Of a stretch of 49,504 bases of DNA, positions 1 through 8,258 are shown piece by piece; within the stretch, counting starts at the first letter, position 1; the number at the start of each line of letters is the position of its first letter. The DNA is from Verrucomicrobiales bacterium (GTDB lineage Bacteria; Verrucomicrobiota; Verrucomicrobiia; Limisphaerales; JAYPXF01): assembly GCA_002715965.1 (NCBI GenBank), contig PBAL01000021.1:1-49504 (forward strand), read 5' to 3'. The notes under the pieces are model-generated. The model was not told where the DNA came from. It made no database searches and worked only from the letters and a program-made list of their open reading frames with translations. The translations under genes were made by a program, and so were the position numbers.

Positions 1-3
1 TGA

Positions 4-303
4 TTATGCTGCTTGTTGTTTCTGCTCGTCGCCGTCGATGAATATCACTCCGGCGATGATCTTGTCCAGTTGCTGGGGGCCGTTGAGTTTGCGCCACTTG
101 CCTTCGGCTTGGCGCAAGAGTTGAAAGACCATCGCCAAGGTCGCTTGGCGACTGCCGTTGCCTTTGGTCTGCCGGGTGCGATGACGCACGGTGGCGAAGG
201 TGCTTTCGCTCGGATTGGTCGTCCTCAAGTGGGTCCAGTGTTCGGCTGGGAAGTCGTAAAAGGTGAACAACGCTTCCTGATCCTTGGTGCCGTAGAGGAG
301 TTG
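4..303 (-). pseudogene. IS256 (Mutator) family transposase, C-terminal remnant
   Basis: The reading frame carries the characteristic C-terminal block of IS256-family transposases: FYDFPAEHWTHLRTTNP, then ESTFATVRHRT, and near the end KIIAGVIFIDG. The natural stop codon is present at 4-6. Going upstream, the frame is closed by a TAG at 304-306 just before LLYGTKDQEAL, so only about 100 of the roughly 400 residues of a normal transposase remain and the catalytic N-terminal part is absent. There is no start codon or ribosome-binding site of its own. It is a non-functional relic of an insertion sequence. I see no terminal inverted repeat in the window, so the element end cannot be placed. Confidence 0.85.
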
Positions 304-315
304 CTATTCTGAAGG

Positions 316-461
316 GATTTGGCGCTCCGCTTGGCGAGGTTCAATTCAGAGCCGCCCGCCCGATAACCCTGTTTGATGAAGAAGCTCGAGTTGATGTCGT
401 CCGTCCAGTCGTAGGAAATACCGCCATGTGGAATCGGGGCGCCAAGGCGGAGCGGTTTTCT
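316..461 (-). pseudogene. Possible TonB-dependent receptor fragment beside the IS256 relic
   Basis: Translation of the minus strand from about 440 down to 316 gives GGISYDWTDDINSSFFIKQG followed by YRAGGSELNLAK. This resembles the late beta-barrel strands of TonB-dependent outer-membrane receptors, where a YDWTDD strand is followed by a GYRAGG turn. The frame is closed by a TAG at 462-464 and runs without a proper end into the transposase relic. Length and edges fit a piece of a receptor gene cut off by insertion and deletion. The assignment rests on a short motif only; a chance reading frame cannot be excluded. Confidence 0.35.
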
Positions 462-530
462 CTATGCAGGACGGGAGGTTGCTTGTTTCATCTGAGCGTG
501 ATGCGTGAGTCTTGTTCAGACCAAGCACGG

Positions 531-1751
531 ATGCAGCGCCGGACGTTCTTGAAGGGAGCGGGTGTGGCGTTGTTGCTGCCGCGATTGGAGAGCTTGGGCC
601 AGGTGGCGAAGCAGTCGCCGCGACGGTTGCTTACCATCGTCAATCACCTCAGTTTCTATCAGCCCGAATTGCTGCCGAAAGCCACCGGCGCGATCAAGGA
701 GCCTCCGCCGTTACTGGCCAATTTGTCGGATCACTTCGAGCATCTGAAGATGTACAGCGGATTGAACAATCCGGCGGTGCAAAACGGATTCGGACACACG
801 CCTTGTGTCGGTATTCTCTCCGGTTACTTCAACAAGCTGCATCGCAAAAACCGGATTTCCATCGACCAGGCGGTTGCGGACAATATGGGTGAGGAGACGC
901 GCTTTCGGTCATTGGTGTTCCAAGCGGGGGAGAATCTGAATTTCTCCCAGATCTCCTGGGACAAGCATGGTCTGCCGGTGCAGCAGATCGATTCGCCGCG
1001 CAAGATTTTCAACCTGCTCTTTCAGGTGAACGAAAACGAGAAGGTGCAACAGCAGATCCTGGCCGAAGATCGCAGCATCCTCGACGCGGTGCTCGCTCAG
1101 GCCAAGTCGATGGAGAAGCGGCTCAATGCCACGGATCGGGCGAAGATGGACGAATACCTCTCCTCGGTTCGTGATGCGGAAAAGACGGTGCGCAAGCAGG
1201 CCCGATGGTCCGGTCGCCCGAAGCCCAAGGTGGATTACGAGATTGAGGCCTTCGATCGCAAGTCGGTGGATGATTACGTGGGCACGTTGCTGGATTTGGC
1301 AGTCCTGGCGTTGGAAACGGACTCGACCCGAGCGGTCACCGTGCAAATTCCGTTCTGGGAGGGATTCAAGGAACCGGACATGGGCGGCAATTACCACGAC
1401 CTTTCGCATCACGGGAAGAAGCCTGAGAAGATCGAAAAATTGTTGCTGCTGGAGCACGGGATTCTCAAGCGCATCAGTGCGGCGCTTTCGACGATGAAAG
1501 AACGCAAGGTGGGCAGCAGCTCGCTCTTTGATCAGACGACCACGTTGTTGACGGCGTCGATGGGCAGCGCCAATGCCCACAACTTCGATGACCTTCCCGC
1601 GCTTGTGTTTGACCGGCGGATGAAGTCCTCCGGTTATTGGCGGAAGAAGGATGTGCCCATGAGCAATCTCTACCTCGGCCTGTTGCAGCACTTCGGCGTC
1701 GAGCGCAACCACTTCGGCGAAAGCAACGGCGCCTTTGATCTCCTGGCCTGA
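531..1751 (+). CDS. DUF1552 secreted protein (first copy)
   Basis: A 406-residue member of the DUF1552 family (PF07586), an exported family of unknown reaction that is related in sequence logic to DUF1501/sulfatase-fold proteins. The N-terminus MQRRTFLKGAGVALLLPRLE is a twin-arginine-type signal, which decides the start at 531 over in-frame upstream codons at 426 and 501. The family motif YHDLSHHG lies at residues 288-295. The stop codon overlaps the start of the next gene (TGATG at 1749-1753), so the two are translationally coupled. DUF1552 and DUF1592 proteins occur as neighbours in Planctomycetes and Verrucomicrobia, and the pair probably works together in the periplasm. A paralogue is encoded at 19965-21206. 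The family call is firm; function is unknown. Confidence 0.93.
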   Translation: MQRRTFLKGAGVALLLPRLESLGQVAKQSPRRLLTIVNHLSFYQPELLPKATGAIKEPPPLLANLSDHFEHLKMYSGLNNPAVQNGFGHTPCVGILSGYFNKLHRKNRISIDQAVADNMGEETRFRSLVFQAGENLNFSQISWDKHGLPVQQIDSPRKIFNLLFQVNENEKVQQQILAEDRSILDAVLAQAKSMEKRLNATDRAKMDEYLSSVRDAEKTVRKQARWSGRPKPKVDYEIEAFDRKSVDDYVGTLLDLAVLALETDSTRAVTVQIPFWEGFKEPDMGGNYHDLSHHGKKPEKIEKLLLLEHGILKRISAALSTMKERKVGSSSLFDQTTTLLTASMGSANAHNFDDLPALVFDRRMKSSGYWRKKDVPMSNLYLGLLQHFGVERNHFGESNGAFDLLA

Positions 1752-4024
1752 TGCGACCGGGTTGGATGACCTTGTTGCTGTGCTGCGCCCTGTGCGGAGG
1801 CGCCCAGGCAGAGTCCGCACTGAAAGATTTCTTCACCCAACACTGCGTCAAATGCCACGGGCCCAAGAAGCAAAAGGGGAAGGTACGGTTGGATGGGGCG
1901 ATCGATAGACTGTTCGCCGATGCGCAACTCGCGGAGACCTTGGTGTCCGTTATTGAAGACGGGGAAATGCCACCCAAAGAGGCGCCGCAACCCACGGCGG
2001 CAGCGAGAGCCAATGCCGTGAAGTTGCTCACAAGGCGCATCCTCGCCAGTCGTCCGGCCAATCCCATCAAACGGCTCACGCGCGCAGAGTATGCGAACAC
2101 GCTCTACGACCTCTTTGGGGTGGATTTCGATTTTAATGATCTGTTGCCGCCCGATCACGTGGAAGCCGGCTTTGACAAGTTTGGCGAGTCGCATTTGATG
2201 TCTCCCCACCAGGTGATGGCATATCTCAAGACGGCCCGCTTTGTGGCCGAGCACCTTTTGCCCGACGCCAAGCCCGAGACGAGGACATGGGAGTTTGAAG
2301 CGCCACATTTCCATGGCAGCAAAAATTTCGCGGTCGGTGGGGGCGGGGATTATCGCGATGGCGACGGCTACGTGCTCACGGGATTTCGTCCCTACCGCAG
2401 CAATGTGCATTTCTCCACCGACCCGGACGGATACGAACGATTTATTGTCCCCGCCTTCGGGCTATATCGTCTGGAGGTCCAGGCACACTCGGTGAAATCC
2501 AATGAAGGCGAGGTCATCGGCATCAATCTCGGGGACGGGCGTCATCCCACCACCTTTCGCAATATCCGCCGCGTTCCCATGCCGCATGGCGCCAAGGGGT
2601 TCACGACCGAACTCATCCTCAAGGCGGGTGACCAACTGGCCTTTACCTTTGACAGCGCCCGTGCGCCAGGACGTGGTGGTGATCCGCGAAAATACAAGGG
2701 GCCCAGAATGCGCTTCACCCATTTGAAGGTGACCGGCCCGTTGATCGAAGCATGGCCGACCACCGCGATGCGGGACATTCTACCGAAACCGAAGATGACG
2801 CCGGCCGAGTTGGTCGATCACATTGCGTTGCTGCTGACCCAGCGTCCGCTCCTTGCAAAAGATCGCGCGGCTTTCGTTAAGGTTGCCCGCCGCCAACAGA
2901 AGTCAGGGGCATCCACGATGGCTACCGCCCGCAACGTCCTGATCGCGTTGCTGACCTCGCCTCATTTTATCTACAAGTCCGAGTCACCCGACTTGACCGG
3001 CGTGGAACTGGCGCATCGCCTCTCTTACTTCCTCTGGAATTCAGTTCCAGATGCCGAATTGCTGGCAGCCGGCAAGTCCGGCGCTTTGGCCAAAGATCCG
3101 TCAGCGCAAGTTGATCGCCTGCTCGCGGACAAAAAGGCGGATCGCTTCATCGACGATTACACCCGTCAATGGCTCCAGCGCGACAAGGTGGACGACTTCG
3201 GACCGGATGTTCGCGTGTACAAAGACGTGCGGCGAATGACCGTCGATTCCATGGGCCGCGAAGGCCGGGAACTCTTTGCGCACCTGCTGAAGAACGACCT
3301 GAGCATGGAGCATTTCATCGATTCGGACTTCGTCATGGTGAACGACCGCCTCGCGCGCTTCTACGGTCTGCCCAAGGTGAAGGGAGATGATTTCGTTCCG
3401 GCCAAGCTGCCCGCGGACAGCGAACGCGGTGGCTTGGTTGCCCAGGCGGGATTTCTCAAGCTCACCTCCACCGATTTCACCACCTCACCCATCCATCGCG
3501 GCTCGTGGATTCTCAAGAACCTCTACAATGAAAAGATCGACCCACCGGCCGACGTGGTGATCAACGAACCGGACATCCGCGGCACCACCACCGTCCGTGA
3601 AGCCTTGCTCAAGCATCAACAGTTCGCAAGCTGCGCCCGCTGCCATTCCAAGATCGATCCCCTGGGATTCGCCCTCGAATACTACGATCCGGTCGGTCGC
3701 AAACGATCCGAGTACCGCCACGTGGAAGTGGTCAGCACCAAGAAACTGAAATTCACCAAGGTCCCGATTGACGCAACGATGAAACTACCCGACGGCCGTG
3801 AGGTGCGCGACCTGCCGACGCTCAAAGCCGCCCTGATGGCCGACCAGGAGAAAGTGCTCAAAGGCATCATCGGAAAACTCATCAGCTACGCCCTCGGCCG
3901 GGAAACCACCTGGGCCGACCGTTCCTACATTGACTCCGTGTACAAGACCTCCAAAGGCCGCAACCATTCCCTCCGTGCCGCCATCGAAGCCATCGTGGCC
4001 CACCCGGAGTTTGGCCGGAAGTAA
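1751..4024 (+). CDS. Cytochrome c-type DUF1587/DUF1592/DUF1588/DUF1585 protein (first copy)
   Basis: A 757-residue exported protein. Residues 1-20 form a Sec signal ending AQA. A haem-binding CVKCH (C32, C35, H36) marks the planctomycete-type cytochrome (PSCyt1) domain. DUF1587 follows at about 106-170 (IKRLTRAEYANTLYDLFG), then a region likely to be a galactose-binding-like domain (about 175-345), DUF1592 from about 415 (ELAHRLSYFLWNS), DUF1588 from about 556, a second haem motif CARCHSKID near residue 628, and DUF1585 at about 675-750. This is the full usual order. Unlike many relatives, and unlike the second copy, it lacks a long proline run before EPDIRG. The start overlaps the DUF1552 stop. 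A c-type electron-transfer role follows from the two CXXCH motifs; the substrate is unknown. Confidence 0.93.
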   Translation: MRPGWMTLLLCCALCGGAQAESALKDFFTQHCVKCHGPKKQKGKVRLDGAIDRLFADAQLAETLVSVIEDGEMPPKEAPQPTAAARANAVKLLTRRILASRPANPIKRLTRAEYANTLYDLFGVDFDFNDLLPPDHVEAGFDKFGESHLMSPHQVMAYLKTARFVAEHLLPDAKPETRTWEFEAPHFHGSKNFAVGGGGDYRDGDGYVLTGFRPYRSNVHFSTDPDGYERFIVPAFGLYRLEVQAHSVKSNEGEVIGINLGDGRHPTTFRNIRRVPMPHGAKGFTTELILKAGDQLAFTFDSARAPGRGGDPRKYKGPRMRFTHLKVTGPLIEAWPTTAMRDILPKPKMTPAELVDHIALLLTQRPLLAKDRAAFVKVARRQQKSGASTMATARNVLIALLTSPHFIYKSESPDLTGVELAHRLSYFLWNSVPDAELLAAGKSGALAKDPSAQVDRLLADKKADRFIDDYTRQWLQRDKVDDFGPDVRVYKDVRRMTVDSMGREGRELFAHLLKNDLSMEHFIDSDFVMVNDRLARFYGLPKVKGDDFVPAKLPADSERGGLVAQAGFLKLTSTDFTTSPIHRGSWILKNLYNEKIDPPADVVINEPDIRGTTTVREALLKHQQFASCARCHSKIDPLGFALEYYDPVGRKRSEYRHVEVVSTKKLKFTKVPIDATMKLPDGREVRDLPTLKAALMADQEKVLKGIIGKLISYALGRETTWADRSYIDSVYKTSKGRNHSLRAAIEAIVAHPEFGRK

Positions 4025-4280
4025 CACGCATTTGGGACCGGATTCCAGCCTGTCGGGCGAATGGGGAATGATACCTTTTGGTGAATTCGTTGTGTGATGG
4101 AGACAGACATGGGTCTGCCTTACCTGTTCGGACGTCACTCACAGATCGAGACTGAATCGACATTAAGTTTGAAACATCTTCTGACCATGTTTCGGCCTCT
4201 ATGAATACGCAATCCGCGTCACGAATCGGATAAGAGACAATTTACTTAATCGACCCTCCCACTTAGTGTCCCCGCCTCAC

Positions 4281-6713
4281 ATGGAAAGAATTCGAAAATC
4301 GATTATTTTCCTGATCACCTTCGTTGCAGCCCATCCCACAGCCATGGGCGTCGATTTTTCTCACGAAATCGTGCCGATTCTCCGCAGGCACTGCGCGAAG
4401 TGTCACCTTGGGGAAAAGCGGAAGGGCGGTCTTTCGTTGAACACACGGGAGTCGATCATCGAAGGCGGTGAGAACGGATCGGCGGTGGAAATCGGCCGGG
4501 CGGCCAGCAGTCGGATTTACGAGGTTGTCGTTACCAGCGACGAGGATCGTCGCATGCCTCCCGAAGGCGATCGGCTCTCTGCCAAGGAAGTTGAACTTAT
4601 CAAGGCCTGGATCGATGGCGGACTTGGGTGGGAAACCGGTTTTCGTTTCGACAAGCCGGCGTATGAACCTCCGTTAAAACCCCGCCGACCGAAACTCCCA
4701 CCACCGATTGCCGGTCGCGACAATCCGGTCGATCGGATCATCGACAACTACCTGAAATCGAGAGATCTAGCCCAGCCCAAGCCGATGGACGACGCATCGT
4801 TCGCGCGACGTGCGCATCTCGATTTGATTGGTCTGCTTCCAACCCCTGATCAGCTCGCGCAGTTCACGAAGGATTCTTCGAAGGACAAACGGCAGAATCT
4901 GGTCGCGTCTCTCCTCACGCGTGACGTGGCTTACGCCGAGCACTGGCTGACGTTCTGGAATGACCTGTTGCGAAATGACTACTCGGGCACGGGATTTATA
5001 ACGGGAGGTCGCAAGCAGATCACTGACTGGCTGTATCGCTCGCTCATCGACAACAAGCCCTACCATCAATTCGTCACGGAATTGATCGCGCCGAGTGCTG
5101 AATCAGAGGGCTTCATCAAAGGCATCAAGTGGCGCGGCAATGTGAACTCCAGCCAGACCCTTGAGGTGCAGTTCGCGCAAAACATCGCGCAAGTCTTTCT
5201 GGGCATCAACTTGAAGTGCGCTTCTTGTCACGACAGTTTCATTGATCGCTGGAAACTGAACGAGGCCTACAGCATGGCCGCGATTTACGGCACCGAGAAA
5301 CTGGAGATTCACCGCTGTGACAAGCCGAACGGAAAGTTCGCCGAGCCGAAGTGGTTGTTTCCCGAGATCGGCGACATTGATCCAAAGGCCGCCCAGCCGG
5401 AACGACTTAAGCAACTGGCCGGCTTGATGATCCATCCGGACAACGGCCGCACCACGCGCACCATCGTCAATCGCCTCTGGCATCGACTCATGGGACGGGG
5501 CGTCATTCACCCGGTCGACGCGATGCAGATGGAACCGTGGAGCGCCGATCTGCTTGATTTCCTGGCCGCGGATTTCGCCGATCACAAGTTCGACCTGAAA
5601 CACACCCTCGCACTCATCGCCTCCTCGCACGCGTATCAGTCTCGGGCGATCTCCCGCGCGGAAGAATCCAAACCGGGTGCCTACACCTTTCGTGGACCGG
5701 TCGCCAAACGCCTGACTGCTGAACAATTCCTCGACTCCATCTGGCAGATCACGGACACCGGTCCGAGCGTTCCGGCAGTGAATGTGTTTCGCGGCAAAAT
5801 CGAGCCGGGCAAGGTCATGAAATCCACCGTCAATGCCAGGTGGGTCTGGTCCTATCCTGAAGGATCACAAAACATTCCCAAGGCCGGCGAACGAATCACG
5901 CTTCGCAAGACCGTCCAGTTGAAACGACGTCCCAAGCTGGCCACTGCGGTCATCACTGCCGACAATGAATATCAGCTCTTCATCAACAATACGCTCGTGA
6001 AGGCGGACAATCATTGGCCGACGGTGGAAGTCGTGAACATCGGCACTTTCCTCAAGGCGGGCGCGAATTACATCATGATCGTCGCGAAGAACGCAGGCAG
6101 CACTCCGAACGCAGCCGCCGTCTTCTTCGAAGCCCGCCTCAAATCCGTTGACGGAAAAGAAACCGCCATCGGCACGGACAAGACTTGGAGTTGGACAAAG
6201 TCCATTCCCACCGTGCGCCGCAATCGCGCGTCATTCAAAAAGGCACCCAAGGATTGGAAGCCCGCAGCAGAGGTGCAGAACCAGTCATTCCTCCCTGGAA
6301 CACTTCGGCGGCTGCTCATGACGCGCCTGGCTCAGGTTGATTCCGCAGAGGACTACTTCGTCCGTGCCAGCCTCGTGAAGCTTGATTTCCTCAGCCGCTC
6401 ATTGGGACGTCCCTTCCGCGATCAGGTCGTCACCACGCGTCCGGATGGATTGACCACCTTGCAGGCCATCGATCTGCAGAACGGCGACATTTTGAACTCC
6501 ATCATGCAGACGGCCGGGAAGAACGTTGCCGCCAAGAACATGAAACCAGATCAGCTCATCAGCTGGCTCTACGATTTCGCATTGGCGCGTAAGCCGAGAG
6601 CAGCCGAACGCAAAATCGCCAACGTGATCCTCAAGGGGGCCAACGGCACCCAAGGCGTCGAGGATCTGCTCTGGGCCGTCTTCATGCTGCCCGAGTTTCA
6701 GTTGATCCGGTGA
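4281..6713 (+). CDS. Cytochrome c-type PSCyt1-DUF1549-DUF1553 protein with an inserted beta-sandwich domain
   Basis: An 810-residue exported protein. I chose the ATG at 4281 because MERIRKSIIFLITFVAAHP reads as a signal peptide; a GTG lies 15 bases upstream. The haem motif CAKCH (C38, C41, H42) belongs to PSCyt1. DUF1549 covers about 148-310 (ARRAHLDLIGLLPTPDQ), with a second haem-type motif CASCH at 313-317. DUF1553 begins near 392 (TRTIVNRLWHRLMGRG) and ends at the C-terminus. The span at about 500-655 does not belong to DUF1553: it reads like a jelly-roll galactose-binding domain (ADNEYQLFINNTLVKADNHW). It precedes a DUF1501 gene by 58 bases, the usual operon partner. Its biochemical role is unknown, but two haem motifs point to redox work in the periplasm. 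Confidence 0.92.
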   Translation: MERIRKSIIFLITFVAAHPTAMGVDFSHEIVPILRRHCAKCHLGEKRKGGLSLNTRESIIEGGENGSAVEIGRAASSRIYEVVVTSDEDRRMPPEGDRLSAKEVELIKAWIDGGLGWETGFRFDKPAYEPPLKPRRPKLPPPIAGRDNPVDRIIDNYLKSRDLAQPKPMDDASFARRAHLDLIGLLPTPDQLAQFTKDSSKDKRQNLVASLLTRDVAYAEHWLTFWNDLLRNDYSGTGFITGGRKQITDWLYRSLIDNKPYHQFVTELIAPSAESEGFIKGIKWRGNVNSSQTLEVQFAQNIAQVFLGINLKCASCHDSFIDRWKLNEAYSMAAIYGTEKLEIHRCDKPNGKFAEPKWLFPEIGDIDPKAAQPERLKQLAGLMIHPDNGRTTRTIVNRLWHRLMGRGVIHPVDAMQMEPWSADLLDFLAADFADHKFDLKHTLALIASSHAYQSRAISRAEESKPGAYTFRGPVAKRLTAEQFLDSIWQITDTGPSVPAVNVFRGKIEPGKVMKSTVNARWVWSYPEGSQNIPKAGERITLRKTVQLKRRPKLATAVITADNEYQLFINNTLVKADNHWPTVEVVNIGTFLKAGANYIMIVAKNAGSTPNAAAVFFEARLKSVDGKETAIGTDKTWSWTKSIPTVRRNRASFKKAPKDWKPAAEVQNQSFLPGTLRRLLMTRLAQVDSAEDYFVRASLVKLDFLSRSLGRPFRDQVVTTRPDGLTTLQAIDLQNGDILNSIMQTAGKNVAAKNMKPDQLISWLYDFALARKPRAAERKIANVILKGANGTQGVEDLLWAVFMLPEFQLIR

Positions 6714-6771
6714 GTTTTCGGAATAAGATGCCCCACTGACGATTCACCCGCTGCACTCACACCGAATACCG

Positions 6772-8205
6772 ATGAATCCACTCGAACAACAAGCTCGCCG
6801 GGAGTTCCTGAAGAAGATTTCAGCCGCCTCGGCCGCGACCATGATGATGGGCGAACCACGTTTGTCTGCATCCGAAGGCAAGGTCGATCACCCGGAAGCA
6901 ACGGCTGACACTGTCATCCTGATCTGGATGGCCGGAGGCATGGCTGCACCGGACACGCTCGATCCCAAACGTTATTATCCGTTCGAGAAGGGACTCGACG
7001 TCAAAAAGATCCTCAGCACTTTCCCGGCGATCGATACCGCGGTCGATAACATCAAGTTGACCGAGGGCTTTGAAAACGTGGCAAAAGTCATGGATCGCGC
7101 AACGCTGATCCGTTCGCACGTTCAGGCCGACCTGGGTCATATTCTTCACTCACGGCACCAGTATCATTGGCACACCGGATACATCCCGCCCCTGACCGTG
7201 GCCGCGCCTCACATCGGAGCGTGGATGGCGAAGGTGAAGGGTCCGAAGAATCCCGTCATTCCCGCGTTCATCAACATCGGTCAGCGGTTGGAAGGGACTG
7301 GTGAAAAGGAAGAGATCAAGGCTTTCACCACGGCTGGTTTCTTTGGCACGGAATACGGCCCTTTCAACCTGCCTTTCCCCGAAGACGCAGCCAAATCCGT
7401 CCGCCCTCCCAAGGGCATGGAGCCCGGCAGGTTCGCAAACAGGTATCGTCACTACCGCAAGCTCGTCGATAAGAGCCCGCATCGCGAGTACCTCAGTGAT
7501 TTCCAACAGCAATCGATGATCCGCTCGATGGACGATGCGCATCGCCTGCTGACCTCCAAGCACAAGAACGCCTTTGACATCTCACTTGAGCCGAAGGAAA
7601 GCCACGACGCCTATAACACCAGCCGGTTTGGCCGCGGATGCCTGCTTGCGCGCCGCTTGACCGAGGCCGGCGCACGCTTCATCGAGGTGTCATCCGAGTA
7701 CATCCCCTTTGTCCACTGGGACACCCACGAAAGTGGCCACACGACGGTCAAGCGCATGAAGAGCGAGATCGATCGTCCGATTGCGCAGTTGATTCTCGAC
7801 CTGGAAGAACGCGGACTGCTGGACCGCACGCTCGTCGTCCTGGCCAGCGAATTCAGCCGCGATATGATCATCGAGGGTGTTCCCGGCTCGAACGCCAAGG
7901 ATCAGAGCCGCGCCCGCGCAGATCGTCTCGGCGAACTGAAACATTACGGCCTGCATCGCCACTTCACCGGTGGCACCTCCGTGATGATGTTCGGTGGCGG
8001 AACGAAACGCGGCTTTCTCTACGGTCGCACCGCGGATGAACGCCCCTTGGTCGCCGTTGAAAACCCGGTCAGCATCAAGGACCTCCACGCGACGATGTAC
8101 ACGGCAATGGGCATCAGCCCCAAGACCGCCTTCGATGTGGAACGCCGTCCTTTCTACGCCACGATCGACGGAACGGGCAAACCGGTGATGGATCTCTTCG
8201 CTTGA
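6772..8205 (+). CDS. DUF1501 family exported protein
   Basis: A 477-residue member of DUF1501 (PF07394), a family with an alkaline phosphatase/sulfatase-like fold. The N-terminus MNPLEQQARREFLKKISAAS is a Tat-type signal. Recognisable blocks are ILIWMAGGMAAPDTLDPK near residue 50, the KVMDRATLIRSH segment, FGRGCLLARRLTEAGARFIE in the middle, VHWDTHESG, and LLDRTLVVLASEFSRD. In most relatives the last block reads EFGR; here it is EFSR. The formylglycine cysteine motif of true sulfatases is absent, so sulfatase activity should not be assumed. It lies directly downstream of the DUF1549/DUF1553 gene, matching the usual pairing of the two families, and the two are likely one transcription unit. 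Confidence 0.92.
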   Translation: MNPLEQQARREFLKKISAASAATMMMGEPRLSASEGKVDHPEATADTVILIWMAGGMAAPDTLDPKRYYPFEKGLDVKKILSTFPAIDTAVDNIKLTEGFENVAKVMDRATLIRSHVQADLGHILHSRHQYHWHTGYIPPLTVAAPHIGAWMAKVKGPKNPVIPAFINIGQRLEGTGEKEEIKAFTTAGFFGTEYGPFNLPFPEDAAKSVRPPKGMEPGRFANRYRHYRKLVDKSPHREYLSDFQQQSMIRSMDDAHRLLTSKHKNAFDISLEPKESHDAYNTSRFGRGCLLARRLTEAGARFIEVSSEYIPFVHWDTHESGHTTVKRMKSEIDRPIAQLILDLEERGLLDRTLVVLASEFSRDMIIEGVPGSNAKDQSRARADRLGELKHYGLHRHFTGGTSVMMFGGGTKRGFLYGRTADERPLVAVENPVSIKDLHATMYTAMGISPKTAFDVERRPFYATIDGTGKPVMDLFA

Positions 8206-8258
8206 CCCGGGAAGGCTGCCAGTCTGTCACCGCCGGGTGTGCCCGAACGGTTGTGAGC

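Noticed and set aside
909..1820. 303-codon open frame on the minus strand
   Set aside because: It is antisense to the first DUF1552 gene and shows no recognisable domain.
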